Shown: piece by piece, positions 48,325-61,725 of the stretch
Layout of the letters: each line of letters opens with the position of its first letter
Numbering within the stretch: the stretch's first letter is position 1
DNA from: Ziziphus jujuba
Lineage: Eukaryota > Streptophyta > Magnoliopsida > Rosales > Rhamnaceae
NCBI RefSeq assembly: GCF_031755915.1
Contig: NC_083385.1
Coordinates: 11,491,001 to 11,555,000 of the forward strand
Length of the DNA: 64,000 nt
Direction: 5' to 3'
The notes under the pieces: generated by a model
What the model was told of the DNA's origin: nothing
The model's database searches: none
The model's input: the letters and a program-made list of their open reading frames with translations, nothing else
Program-made: the position numbers and the translations under genes

Positions 48325-49659
48325 AATAACTAAACCATTGTCACATTGTTTGGGTAATTGAGTTTTGATATATTATCATAGTACGCTTTAATCTTTAATT
48401 AGCAAAGTTTAGTTACAAAATCACCTTATAAAAAACCTTTTTCATTATGTTAAATCTAAAATCTTGTTTTTTAAAAGAGGGAAGAGAATCATGACCCCTT
48501 TATGTGAAAATCTTGTAATCATGGATTCATGGAGTTAAAATAATTAGAGATCGTATATATTGGAATGATTCCAAATTAAAATGAAAGGTTATTCATTTCA
48601 TGTGACTTCTCCGTTAGAATTAAATCACAGGAAAGGGCAAAAAAAAATGTTACAGCTTTGTTTTTCATACCAAAACGATGTAGGTCCACCGTGCCTATTC
48701 TAATTGGTACTCTTAATAAATTCACTTATGGTGAAACCGAGTTTCACCCAATTTTTTTTTTTATCCTATTACATATTTTTTCAACAAGTATCTCAAAACA
48801 CCTATGGATTTTACTAGACTAGACTAGGAACTGGAATATCCTTTCCACGCAAAAACATTTTCCAGGATACTGTCATCTTTAAAGAAATTGGAAATAGGAA
48901 CTATTTTTATCTAAAGGAATAAGAGAAAAAAGTACTCGTAGTTTAATATATATATATATATATATATTTTAGGGGAAGTACTCGTTAATTATGGTGTGCA
49001 CTAAAAAATATAATATGATAAAAACAGACAGAAAAGCAATCAGATGGCATTTCCGGTCTTTTGGAATTTCCTGTAGGGTAAAAATGTAACTTTACCGGGT
49101 ACACAATAATTACGCCTAAGACCGGTTCCCCACCAAACGGAATTCAGAGAGCAACTAAAAATACTTGATATTTGCAAAACTGGGCATGATTTGGTACTGC
49201 TTGTAAATCAGTGACCCCTTCCGTTCAAACTTCCACTCCGTACGGTTCCTATTCTCTCTCTCTCTCTCTCTCTCTCTCTATTTATCTTCATCGCTTTCCC
49301 TCCGGTTCCATCCAGTTACAGCTACCGTGCGCATATCTACGTGGCAATAACTGATTAGTCGAATAATCGGCGCAAACAACAACGGAACCAGATCTGCATA
49401 ACGGCGCCGTCAGATTTCCCCGTTTGAAGATTCCCCGTCACTGTTAACGGAGTGTGGACCACCAAAGAAACAAATACTATCCCCTTAAAAGCTAAAACAA
49501 TCTGAACCGTTCAACGGACTCGTAATCATCACCGCCATCACCGTGTCCGCACACACACGAAAAACAAACACGCACGCACCCTCTCTCTCTCTCTCTCTCT
49601 CACACTAAAAACTAACAAACAAACCGGGAAAATAGAGGGACGAGAGAAGAACAAATTTA
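48325..49659. other. KRP upstream region
   Basis: Includes a TA microsatellite near 48948-48966 and CT microsatellites at 49252-49278 and 49580-49600. GC content rises from about 49100, consistent with promoter and 5' leader of the KRP gene. No other gene is seen. Confidence 0.5.
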
Positions 49660-49692
49660 GAGAGAGAGGAAGAGAGAGAGAGAGAGAGAGAG
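49660..49692 (+). repeat. (GA)n tract abutting the KRP start codon
   Basis: An AGAGAGAGAGGAAGAGAGAG-type run ends directly at the ATG (49693). Together with upstream CT tracts it makes the 5' leader a long polypurine/polypyrimidine region. GA/CT tracts are bound by plant BPC (GAGA-binding) factors, so a regulatory role is possible but not shown. Confidence 0.85.
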
Positions 49693-51043
49693 ATGGTGAG
49701 GAAGTGTAATAGAGGAATTGCGGATATTGCAGTGATGGAGGTTGCTCAGGTGGGCGTGAGGACTAGGGCTCGAGCCGCTCTTGCCGTAGCGGCGACGAGG
49801 AGCTCAGGTACAGCGAAGAGGAAAAAGGTTAACACCGGAGAATTGGTCAAATTCTCATCGTCGTATGTTCAGCTCAAGAGCCGAAGACGCGTCGAGATTG
49901 CATCTGATAATTTGGTGATCCCAGCGACGGCTGAGAGCAATATCGAGCGCACGACGACGACGACAACGACGGAGGAGGAGCAGTGTTCGAGCCCTAGTTC
50001 GGATCACGTTCAGGTCTCTTGCTGTTCCAGTAACGGTTCCAGTGAGCTCGCTGAGGATAATAATAATATAATCAAATTTGTGGATCTGGAGGTGGCAAAA
50101 ATTTAATTAATTCTCTGCAATAAATTCTTTTAAAAAATTCTTTTGAATTTTTCGGTTCGTCAAAAAAAAAGCTTTAATTGCTCGCCTTTCTTTTAATTCA
50201 ATTTTTATGTTTTGGTTTCGTAATTGAAATTAATTTTACTTTTTACCAGGATGGGAGTGCCGAAGTCGAAACATCTACGTATAATTCCTGCAGAGAAAGG
50301 TTTAATTTCAACTTTCTTCGACATTTAATATTTTTCCAAATCTTTATATTCCTCTTCTTCGGTTCACGGCTCTTCAATTTTAAAAATTCAGCTCAAAAAT
50401 TAAATTTATGGCTTTAAAGACACAAACACATTTTTTCTCTTCCTCTCTCTCTCTCTCTCTCTCTCTCTCACTTCCGTTTTTGCTTTAAATTCATTCATAT
50501 TCTTATGAATTGAGGTATCTTAATTTTTTTTTTTTCTCTCTTTGTTTGTGTTATTTTCTCGCAGGAGAGAAATGACACCTTCAAGCGAGCTTCGAGCTGA
50601 ATCAGACAACGTGGAGTCAACTGTGAGGCCAAGTGTGGCGGATTCTCGCAGTAGATCAGCGGTGGCTAAAATGCCTACCGAATTGGAGCTCGAAGAATTC
50701 TTTGCAACTGCTGAGAAAGACATCCAAAAAAAATTTTCTGAGAAGTAAGTTCAACTTCGATAACGATATTTTTTTTTATTTTTTTAATCTATCTTTTTTC
50801 TGTTGGCTACTTCAAATTGTACCTCAAAAGCGCAATTCAATTAAGCTTTTTACTGTTTGTTTGTCTAACGAGAAAAATAATAGTGAATAAGCATTATTCA
50901 ATTTTCCCAAAATTTCTCACCAACCAAACGGAATCTTAAACTAATTGTTTGATTTCCTAAATATTCATTGTAGGTATAACTACGATATTGCCAAGGACGT
51001 ACCATTGGAAGGACGATACGAGTGGATTCGATTAAAGCCATGA
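49693..51043 (+). CDS. Cyclin-dependent kinase inhibitor, KRP family (ICK/KRP)
   Basis: Four exons: 49693-50091, 50250-50299, 50565-50744, 50974-51043. Phases close to give 232 residues. KRPs bind CDKA-cyclin D complexes in the nucleus and restrain entry into the cell cycle. The C-terminal CDI domain is complete, from about residue 187: PTELELEEFFATAEKDIQKK, KFSEKYNYDIAKDVPLEGRY and EWIRLKP, then stop. This is the CDK- and cyclin-binding part shared with animal p27. Near residues 55-70 the conserved N-terminal motif YVQLKSRRRVEI is present. Residues ~83-125 form a low-complexity Thr/Ser/Glu linker that includes a Thr run. Basic patches (RRR, KRKK) fit nuclear localisation. The start codon follows a GA tract without an upstream in-frame Met. 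The exact KRP number cannot be fixed; the linker is too variable. Confidence 0.95.
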
Positions 51044-54000
51044 AGAAAAAGAAAGACTATTCAGTAAACAACAAAAAAAAAAAAAAAGAAAAAAAAAAAG
51101 TAAGAGAAACATTAAACAGTGGCTCAAGATCCTGAATATTGTTATTTGTCTTTAGGTACAATTAAATTCAGCTCTTCGCAAGGTCTATTTTCCTGTTTCT
51201 TTTTTTTTTTTTTTTTTTTTTTGTACAGCTTTTAGCTCTATCACTTGGAAGAAGAAGAAGAAGAAGCAGCAGCAGCTAAGTTTGTTCTCAGTACGGGTTG
51301 TACGAGAAGCTTTCTGCAAAATTTGAAAATTGCTTTGGGGAAGAAGGGAAAAAAAAGAAAAAAAAAAAAGAGGGGTTTCAATAACAAAGTTTCTATTCTC
51401 GTTTCGTTTAGTATCTTAATTTGGTGTCTGTTTCTCTGATACTCTTTTTCGCTTCTCACCACCACCAGCCACCTAGTACGGAAACACACAGAATAATTTT
51501 AGTATTTTTCATCCTAAATTTTTATCTAAAATGAATTTATTTGTCCTTTAAAAAAATAATAATAATAATTTGCTTATAATTCCGTGCTATATTGTATAAC
51601 TCAATATTGGTAACTGTAAATATTCGATACTTTTACTGTTTATATGGATATTGGAAATATCTGAGCGTACCAATTTAATATACTGTCATTATATAAATTT
51701 GTGAAAACGGTAAGAAAGAAAAATTCAATTTTTTTCATGAGCCAAACAGAAAAGGGAGCTTTTTTGAGTTGTGGGAAAGGGAGGGCAGTGGGCAAGGGGT
51801 ATGGAAGAGAGGTAGGAGAGCACCATTGCCGTTTAAGTTACGGACACGTGTTGAGGACCGGAAAGTTAATCTTATCCCATGTGCAACATTTTTCTCAGTC
51901 TTTAAATTGGTAAGATGGGTAAAATAGGATAGAAATGAGTGGAGAGTCTATAGGTAGGTGGGTGAATGAAAGTGCTACTTTCTAAATATAGGGAAAACGG
52001 TTAAGAGGCTAAGAGGGAGAGATTGGGAAAAAGGCCCCATGCTTACAGTATCTCTCTGGCTTCTGAATTTGATATTAGCTTGCTTAGGTGGGAATGAAGA
52101 GAGAGAAAGAGAGAGGCACTTTATAGCAGCAGGAAATATGCTGACCAAATGATGCTTTTTATTTTTTTTTTATTATTATTATTACTTTCTTTTATTTTTT
52201 CTGTTACATATAATCATTACAAAAGTTGTTTATGATATTCATGGAGATTTTGCTGCAGGGATTGTATCAGAGTTAAAAAATGGTAATATATCCTCGTTTT
52301 CCTTTGCCAAATTACCAATTAATTTATCGAAGGGGATGCATTTCTGAATCTAGTACAAATGCACAGGCACAAATTAATCCAGTGCTTTTTATATCCCAAA
52401 TTCTCTCCTTTTCAAAATGTGCCTTTTCTGGGGTTTTTTTATTTTTTATTTTTTTGTGTTTTTGAATTTTGCCTTTTTACCATTCTACAGAATTTATATT
52501 TGGAGGGAATCTCAACAAATATTCGACCACTTTTTTCCCCAACAATGAATGATTATTTCACAAACATTTATAACGTTGATAAGGATTGTAGCCACAGTGG
52601 AGGGAGAGAGAGAGTGGTAAAAGAGACGGCCGGAGGGTGAGTTAGTTGACTAGGCAAAGAATGGTAGTTAGGTTTTTTTGTATTTTTCTTCTTTCATATA
52701 TATATATATATATTAATTTGTAAAAATTGATTCTCTTACTGATGCACTTGTATTGTACTGTACAAACTTTATCCCAAATGCTTTGCGAAAAGGATCACCT
52801 AAGAAGTTACAACCAATCATCCTTCAATCTAGCTAATAAATCAAAAGAAAATCATAATAGTGGTAAAAAAAAAAAAGGAAATATATATATAAACAAGTTA
52901 AAGGAATATTACCTAGTATTTAAAACAAAATTTATTAATAATACTCCTTTGCATTCAGTTGACACTCAAGAGTGGTGTAAAGGGCTCAATTACTGCAAAC
53001 CTCAATCATGATTGAAAATTCATTTTTTCAATAAATAAAAAAAATGAAAAATTAATGCCTCAACTTTTAGAATAAAAAAATTAGATCAATATAAAAATCT
53101 TACATTACAACGTGATAGAATTCGTAAAGTGCTTGCAATGGCTAAGCGATGGTGAATTTTCGAAATATTTACAAAAGCAATACGCTAACAATTAAATATA
53201 ACTTCTTCTTCTGTTTACAAATCATCATTTCATAGTAATGTTTAGAAAGTAAGTTAAAATGAAATATCTTAACATCTAGTTGTAAAATCATCGAAATTAG
53301 AAAAATCATAAAGCAAAAAAATGAAGAGTTTTAATTAGACTACAAATAATTAAACTCAATATATTTTCCTTACTCTGAAGCCTAAAATTTATATGAATGC
53401 CATTCCAAATGAATTTTAAAATAATAATAACAAAAAGGAGTTAAGAGCCATCCTTTTCCATTAGGAGAGAGCACTTGAAGATATTTTTTAAATGCTGAAA
53501 CAACAAAATTTTAATTATGAGGCTATGCATGTGACAGAACGCTCTAAGTTGTTTACACAACAATATGCTGTGTCTTTATCACATAGCTAATATGGGTGAT
53601 AAAGATAGATCTACCCATTTCACGTAATGAAACATACAAAAAAAAAAAAAAAAAAAAAGCTCCATAATATTGTAATTTATTGATACCAAATTTACCTAGT
53701 TAATTAGAACCAATTTTGGTTCTTGTCACGTCTATGAAAGCAGCTGGACATTTCGAAATTACACTCCCTCATTTTGTACGTTTATTCATCCGAAGTCGCC
53801 AAATGAAACTTTTATATTTTATTACATATGACGACGATATATATGTACATATATATATTCATGAAATTATCTTGTACCTAGATGATTTAACTTTTCCTAT
53901 TTTGTTCTTCTATACGTACATATAAATCCAATGCAATTCAACTACACCGATCAAGCCAAGAGATGAGAGATAGTTGTAAGAAGTAGGCAGGTAAGCACGA

Positions 54001-55437
54001 GGAACACCCAGACATAGAGAGAAAAAGAGAGATCGATGATCCAATTGGAGCCATATATACATAGCATTCCTTTAGTCGATATCATGCATTTGTCAATTAC
54101 TCAATCAGAACGTACCAGCTCCACATATATTCAACATTATTCATCGCTATATAGGTATTTTGGCTTTTGTAGCTAAAATAAAAAATCAATTTTGACATAT
54201 ATATATATATATGACCTCACAAGTACTGCTTTATGAAGCTTCTTCCAAATTCAATCGGGTAAAAAAAAATTTTGTGAAATTTTCCCTTTCCTTGTAGTCT
54301 GTATCATGAATTTAAATTGTTTAAAGTGGCAAGCATTAATTTTATTTATTTTATTTTTTTTTGGGGAAATTGCAAGCATTAATTTGTTGGCCGTGCTGTA
54401 AATAACAATAATGATAAATAAATAGAATAGTGAAGAAGGTGTGGGATATATAGCGGCGATAACGAAGTCAGAATAAGACAGATGAGTTTGGCGTGACTTG
54501 TAATTAGTGGTATTAGCTAGCATTCTTCTTGGATCTGGTGCCCCTTCAATTTAACAAACTAGCTACTGCACTTATTCTCACCACCTTCCACGTGGAATTC
54601 CATTTTGATACACGTGGCTGCTGATATATGATAGTTAGTTAGTAATTGATCTTAAAAAAAAATAAAATAAAATAAAAAAATCCAAATGAGGATGTGCCAT
54701 TTGCCAATGCGAAGTAGCATTTCGATACTCCAAAGTACCAGTACTCCCGAGGAATAAGCCACTCCGGAGTACTATCATAAAAATTTTTGTTCCCCCCAAA
54801 AAAAGAAGCATTTAATTTACAACTACAGCGCATTTAATTTACAAAATTTGAATCTTATACTTGCTCCGAAAAACAAGTGACAAATGTTATTGTTTCATCC
54901 TTATTATTTAAATAAATTTTATCTAATAAAATATAAGTCGCGTGTACGTGAACGTTACAAATTTTTTTCCAATTAAAGATTTTCTTTTTATATGATGTTA
55001 ATACCCAAAAAAACAAAAAAAATACAAAAAACAAAATACAAAAAACAAAAACGTTTGATAATGTCTTAGAACAAGAGCCTGGGGTCCAACAGATTCTGAA
55101 ACAATTAGTTTATCAGACTACAATCCGGGCCCGTTGAACCAAACCTAGGCCCATAAAAATGTAATTTTATAGGAGAAAACTGGCCCTGTTGCATATTTAT
55201 CCAAATTGTGACACTAATGTTATTTCGGCAACTTTGAGTAAAGATTATGATTTTGAGTTGAAGATTCTAAATTTTTTGTGTCCAATCCAAAAGTGTGGCA
55301 TAAATCTAATTGGGCATTTGGATAATTAGCCCATAATGATCTAGTCATAGAAAGTTAACTACATACAAATACATACTTGTTTTCATTATCCTTTTACCAG
55401 AATTTATTTGAGAAAGAAGAGTAAGAGGAGGTTGATC
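51044..55437. other. Gene-free spacer between KRP and the membrane-protein gene
   Basis: The first ~400 bp are probably KRP 3' untranslated sequence, with A- and T-runs and a GAA/GCA triplet tract at 51247-51278. The rest is AT-rich; short open frames (51701-51913, 52280-52640, 53716-53925) carry no recognisable motif. An 18-21-base A run lies at 53638-53658. Confidence 0.5.
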
Positions 55438-58400
55438 CTACACATTTTCATTGATAGCAGTAGATCTCATGGAACTGGATTTGGCAAAATCTTCTTTCTC
55501 CGCTGAATATGTTGCTAAAGCCTTCACAACTTGCCGAAATCTCCTCCGGTAAGTCGGAAACTTTGATACACTTCTTACCATTCCAGTCATTCTGCAAAAA
55601 TATTATTTCACCAATCAAAATACAGTAATCAATCCACCAGATCTTAACACATAACTAAATACTAAATTCCATGGAACAATTACAATAATTTACAGTCAAA
55701 AAAAAAAAGAAAAAAAAGCATAGTACAAAAGTTATTCTGATCTCATTTTAACCATAGTATCTTAAGGAAATCAAGATATCATGTGGAGCTAAATTTGTCA
55801 GGTTGGTCTCTGAGAAATCAAGAGAAATTCTGAAAAAAAGAAATTCCACTGTTACAATTGAAACTCTTGTAGGAAATTAGTACATACCTCCTGCTAATGC
55901 CCTGAATCTGAGCAGCCCTGAGAGCATCTTGAGGTGTTATGCTACCATTTTCCCAAGCCTCCATGCGTTGCGTATTGCTTCCGAAAAGAACCACTCTTTC
56001 CAAGAATCGAACCTCGTCTTCTCCTAATTTTATGACCTTAATCTGCTCCTTTAGTACCATTACAGGATTGAAGAACCAATCCAACAATTTGTCTTGTGGC
56101 CTGTTGAAGTAGTTTACTTCAATATCATCAAGCAGCAATACACCTCCTGAATTTGCTTTGATGGAGTGGAGAAGAGTTTGCAACAAAGAATAACAAGGCA
56201 AGCCAACACTAATGATTGCTGCTTCATTACTGTTCTTTGCCTTCAACCACTCATTGAGATCAGTTGAGGTTATTACATTAGCATCCAATAGTTGCTTACC
56301 TCTCATTTCACAGGACTTTATCATGTTTCCCCAGATCTGTTGCATTTTTAAAATAAACTTATTTTATTAATTACAACAGTAAAGCATATAGCATGGGTGC
56401 TATATTTTACCAAGCATATAACAATGCAAGAAATTTCGTTAATCATCCATGGTCTCCCAGTAGCCAAAAGTTTCATGCTTATTTAACCACAACAAAGGCA
56501 TAAACAAACTGTAAAGAAGTATCAACTCATCAAACCAGCTATTCCACTTGCGGCAGAGGCAGAAGACAGAGACCAGTTCAAATTTAGATGCTTACCTGCA
56601 CCATTTTCACTTCCTGTATAGCCTCTCTAACTGATCTTGACCGAGCTAAGCTTGGCACAAGCATTGCAGGTGCTTCAACTGAAGCAGAATTCAATCTGTC
56701 TCCGGCAACATGATTTCCTCCAATAGAAAGATCGGATGCTGATCTGGATACTCTTTTCTTTCGATACTGGGGCCTGGCTGCAAGCAACATAACTACCACT
56801 TTTAGGGAGTATGAAACCTTTCCACTCCTGCTTAACAAACTTCCAGAAAAAAAAAAAAGAAGCATTTGCTAAAATGAACGAGGAAAATAATTGGGAAAAA
56901 GATTACTTTGGGAGGATAGTCCCTTCTCGGAGATAGAGCCAATCATTGGTATATTCATCGAACTCAGCAACCATTGCAATCACATAAGCAATACCTCTCC
57001 GGAAAGATCTTTCCTTCATTCACAAAAATGATGAAAGGGTAAATTCAGTAAGACAAAAGGATCCAAGGTGAAGATAAAAGATTATATTTGGAAGTATGAC
57101 CAAACCTGATACACTATAACTGATCCATACAATCCAATGAAAATGCTAGAGAAAATAGCCAACAAAATGCTTGCAACAACGACAATTGGCCACATAAGGA
57201 TTGTCAAACCAGCAATAGGGATGCAAGCTGTTTCAAGAAATGGGCCTTCTCGGCTAATTAGATCATGTATCAATCGGAACCAGCCCTTAATCAACATATA
57301 CGGACTCTTTGCAATAGCAATTGCAGTGTAAAGAGGAATCTCAACCATTAGCCCCATCAACCCAACTATGATACAGGCAGGCACGTGAACCAACCTACAA
57401 GACAGCAGATATGAGTAAGTTTTCTGAATGAAATAGCATATTTGGCCCAAGTATGAGAAAGCAATAACCGAAATAGTTTGTATCTATTCACCACTACATC
57501 ATCACTGCAAATAAAACTTTTAAACTACTAATTGATTTGGCTGCCTAAAGAAAGTTGAACTTTGCAAAGAAATATGATGTCTACAGCCCGAAATCAGTAG
57601 CGTAAAAGTCAGAAAAAGTAAATAATACATTACCAAACAGACCATTATTCACTATATCGATTTCTTTTCTCATAAAATTCAAAAGCAAAACTGTAATGGT
57701 TATATCATTATCGCTAATAACATTACCGTAGAGTTTGAATGTCATTGGAATCAGGGGATTCGCGTAATTCCTTCAAGTAGACCGGGTAGGAATGATAACA
57801 CATGTCTGCAAAATCTCTAACTACAGTACAACTTCCTTTGACAGTTCCCCAAGTTCCATCCTATAGGTTCATATAGAAGGTAGAAAAAACAAACAGTGAG
57901 CACTAAATTAGACAGTGCACTTATAGATAAGTAACTAGTTTGGAAGATTTACCACTAAACAGTGAAAAAATATCTTGGTTTCATTGTCACGTCTAAAGGC
58001 CTCAAAAGAAGAAACCCATGGTGTGAAAAATCCATAGCCAATTCCCACAAGAACACTCCCAGCTATGCTCAAACCCAACCATATACCAAATAAAGCAGGC
58101 AATGGAAACAACATAGCTATTTTAAGTGGTGTGTCAAATCTATTAATCCTGAAATTACCAAATCATATAAATGTCAGATGAAAAATTAGGGGAAAAAAGA
58201 ATAAAAGAAAAAAGAGCCCAGATAGAACAATGATCTTGTGAAACTGAACTCTCTTAAAAGAAAAAACAAATAATTTGGAAATTTTTGAAGAGGGAAGTTT
58301 AGAGGCAATTACTTAACAAGGGTGTAAACAGTCCACACAACATGTGCAGGTAACAAACCCAGAATTACTCCAACATTCCCTATTATCATTACCAAAGCAG

Positions 58401-58680
58401 CAATAGGACCCACAAGAAATCCTGCAAATTTTAATAAAAATTCAATGAAAAACAAAATCAAGAAGCCACTTTCATTCTTGGAATTCAGCAAAAAAATTTA
58501 ATGTTACAGAAAAACCATATTGTGATTAGTTATTTGACCCATAAAGCAAATAATAACATTTAAAAAAAAAAAGGGGAACAGATGAAGGAAACCTTTGAGA
58601 GCACCCAAACAGAGAGCAGAGCAAAACGCAAAAACCACATACATGACCTTCAACCAACCTCCCATAGGTGATAAATCCAT
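55438..58680 (-). CDS. Multi-pass membrane protein, At3g27390 type (function unknown)
   Basis: Nine exons on the minus strand: 58680-58593, 58421-58313, 58148-57953, 57860-57727, 57394-57106, 57013-56907, 56773-56596, 56336-55888, 55591-55438. Junction phases all close, giving 567 residues. The N-terminal half is hydrophobic with several probable membrane segments: WLKVMYVVFAFCSALCLGAL, VGPIAALVMIIGNVGVILGL, LPALFGIWLGLSIAGSVLVG, VPACIIVGLMGLMVEIPLYT, and IPIAGLTILMWPIVVVASIL. A conserved loop DGTWGTVKGSCTVVRDFADM follows exon 3. The C-terminal half is hydrophilic, with a Ser/Arg-rich stretch (KKRVSRSASDLS) and a conserved block beginning IWGNMIKSCEMRGKQLL. The family is widespread in land plants and annotated only as uncharacterised membrane proteins. 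An in-frame Met 11 codons upstream (58713) is an alternative start; the shorter start was chosen because MDLSPMGGWLK looks like the natural family start. Confidence 0.92.
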
Positions 58681-58718
58681 ACCGGCAAGGTCATAGAAAC
58701 AAGAACAGCACAATTATG

Positions 58719-58812
58719 AGAGTTTAAAACCAAAATTATATTATTAGTTTACATGGGTCAGAAAGAGAGTTCAAAACCAAAATTATATTATTAGTTTACA
58801 TGGGTCAGAGAG
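58719..58812. repeat. 47-bp tandem duplication upstream of the membrane-protein gene
   Basis: Two nearly identical copies (58719 and 58766) contain AAAACCAAAATTATATTATT and AGTTTACATGGGTCAGA, followed by a GA tract. They lie 40-130 bp upstream of the chosen start, so probably in the 5' leader or promoter. The near-identity implies a recent event. Confidence 0.9.
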
Positions 58813-59426
58813 AGAGAGAGAGAGAGGTATGAAAGACGTGTACTACAAGAAGATGACAAAAAAATAATAAAGAAATAAGAACGAGACCCGAAATCCAACC
58901 AAAATCAATCACCCGGGATGTCAGGAACCCAAAAGAAATATAGAAAAAAATAAAATAAAAGAGAACTTTTAGGAACTAGTTCGGTTGGCTCTTTGGGACA
59001 TGGACTCTGACCATTAGTGGGTAAAAAGAGAACATGTACACCCTTTTGTAAACGCGATCATATTATGCTTTGCTTGGCTTTCTAGTCTCTACTTGTGGAA
59101 ACATTTTTTTATTTTTTTTTTCTTAACAGAATTTAGAATCAATGAAGTTCCATTCCATCCATGGCTGAGGCTGCACGCTTTTTAGGTATTACCATTTTAC
59201 TATAATCCCACTAAGACCACATTCAAACTAAATTATGTACATAAAAAGGTGATTTTATAAAGATATTTTCTTCTGCTTTCCCGGGAACATTAAAGAGAAA
59301 GCAGCAGGAGAAAGAGGATGGTGACCGAGAATGCAGCAGCAAATGATTTGTTTTTGGACTTTGTGGCTGAGTGTAGTTGCAAATGGCTTTCCTTTAGACA
59401 TAAGACAGTTACTGTTGGATTCAATA

Positions 59427-59458
<32 letters not shown>

Positions 59459-59564
59459 TCCACTGTTAAAATATTTTGATAAAATTATCTTACGAATTTA
59501 AATGTAGTGTAGTTACATGTGGCTTTCCTTTAGGCATGAGTACAAGACAATTACTGTTGGGATT

Positions 59565-59606
<42 letters not shown>

Positions 59607-61528
59607 ATATAATAATTCAACCATTAATATATTCTGATAAAAATATCTTACCAATTTAAATGTATTTTCGAAAGAATATATAATTATTTGAAATACATAT
59701 GTATTTTTAGAACGTTATATGTATAAAATAAAATGAATATATATATATTTGAGATGAAAAGATTTAAACACATGTAATCCTTTAAAAAATTTTATCACTA
59801 AATTGCCTCATTGGCATTATTTTTTCCAGATAATTTAAGAAACCTACAAGTGAATATATAATCATTGCAGTCCATTTGTGTTAAGGTTGAAATTTAGAAT
59901 CCAATTCTTGATTTGGCTGCATCTCAATAAAGAATAGCATTGTATTGGGGTAAAAAAAAAAAAGAATAAAATTAATGACAATCAATGTCTTAATATTTCA
60001 TTTCAACGTATAAAGATTGGAGCTAAATATTCCTCAACTTTTGGCTCTTTGCAAAGGACAATTGTCAAGATCCTCTTGGTCAACGTGGAGTCCACAACTC
60101 AATGCCAGTTTCAATCAACAAGTACTTCACCTACCCAAAAACATCTCACATCATTCTTCCAAAAATTACGATTAATACAAATTTTTATATACGTTAAAGT
60201 TTTTTTTTTTTTTAATTGTTTTATAACTTAATCGATTGTTAACGGAGGATTTTTGTCGTTTTTATCATCCATTGAATTTTTCGTTACAAAAACACAGCGG
60301 ATTAGCGTAACTTCTAACAGATCAAAATAAATAGTTTTACTGCGTGACGGAAAAATTTTCATCGTATAAAACTTTAAACTTTGGATTTCGTTTTTGTTAA
60401 GTATGACTTTTTTTTTTCTTTATAAAAAAAGTTTGACGGTTAAAATTATTTCTACCTCGGAATGCAAACACAATGACACTTGTTATATTTACAATTTTAT
60501 ATGCATTCAGACAACTTATTATGTCAATGTCAACATAGCCACCACCACCATTCAATTGTGTTTCAAAATATGCAAGGTTGACTTTTCATACCACAAACCA
60601 AAATACAAAGTGTGTAATATCCCAAATTGCTGCTAATAATAATAAAAAAATAAATTTTCTTTGTTATTGACCAAATTATTACGTAATGAAAACTATTTCA
60701 TAATTTGGTAGTATTCAACCAAAATAAAAAATAAAAAAACTTAATTTGGTACTAATAATTTAGTATTTGATACTAAGAGTGGATTGTTTATCAAACAAAA
60801 TTTGATTTATATCATAATTTTTAGCATGTTATGTGAAATAAAATCCGTGGTGAATGATTGGAAGGTGTAAACCGTATAATCCACATTGGAATATATGTTA
60901 TGTTAGATAGAGTATAATTAAGGTTATAATTATATATATAAAAAAAAAAAAGTAAGAGAGCGAGAAGTCCACACAAAAATAAAATCAAAGAAAAACAAAC
61001 TGAATAGGAAGGAAATAGATTGAGCTGGGATAAAACAAAAATCCTAAATATATTTCATTTTCAGGTGTGAGAAAAAAGTTTAGATCGGTATTTCTATTTC
61101 TAACAAATCCCAAATATATCTATTTTAGTTAGACGACAGAATCCAAGTAAACGGCGTCGTAATGAGCTATTACAACTGGGTCATGGAATTTCGTGAGCCA
61201 CGTGTAGGGCAGGTGGGTGCGATTTTATTAGTTTCAACGGGTATTCTAGGACAGTACCAAAGGTACTCATTTGTAATTTAACTGTTAAACGGTCGTTTTG
61301 GTCCCCAACCCCCTTCAAACCTCAACAACCAAAAAACATTAAAAAGAAAAAGAAAGATAAAAATAAAAGTAAGAAAATGTAAAAGATATATGCAAAAAAT
61401 TGATGAGCAAGATTGATGAGGCTTTGAAGCCTTGGTCTTGAATCTCTGGTGTCCTTCTCAGGCGCGGTGTGATTAGGGTGTGGGACAGGAGTGGTGGGTT
61501 GCGAATCTTGTTCAGGTTCAAGCCAATT
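58813..61528. other. Divergent intergenic region with a 136-bp tandem duplication
   Basis: It separates the minus-strand membrane-protein gene from the plus-strand B3 gene and must hold both promoters. It contains the duplication at 59371-59670 described separately and AT-rich spacer. GC content rises from about 61140, towards the B3 gene leader. No other gene is recognised. Confidence 0.5.
59371..59670. repeat. ~136-bp tandem duplication with internal (TA)n
   Basis: Copies start at 59371 and 59507. Both contain GTGTAGTT-CA, ATGGCTTTCCTTTAG or TGTGGCTTTCCTTTAG, TTACTGTTGG-ATTCAATATAT, a TA microsatellite, then AATTC-AC-TTAA and TATCTTAC-AATTTAAATGTA. The second copy has a longer TA tract. 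Confidence 0.85.
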
Positions 61529-61694
61529 ATGGTTCGGGGTGTGGTGGTGGAAGGCAGGGAAAAGGAGGACCAGCTTACGGCGTCGTATTACGAGGAAGGA
61601 GATGTAACTCTGGCTCAATTGTCCAGGTCTCCTAAGACCAAGCCCAAACCTACACCTCCTTCCTCTTCTTCCCCTTCGGTCTCTCTCTCTCTCT

Positions 61695-61725
<31 letters not shown>

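Noticed and set aside
51701..51913. Possible small gene downstream of KRP
   Set aside because: No family resemblance and no supporting upstream or downstream exon was found.
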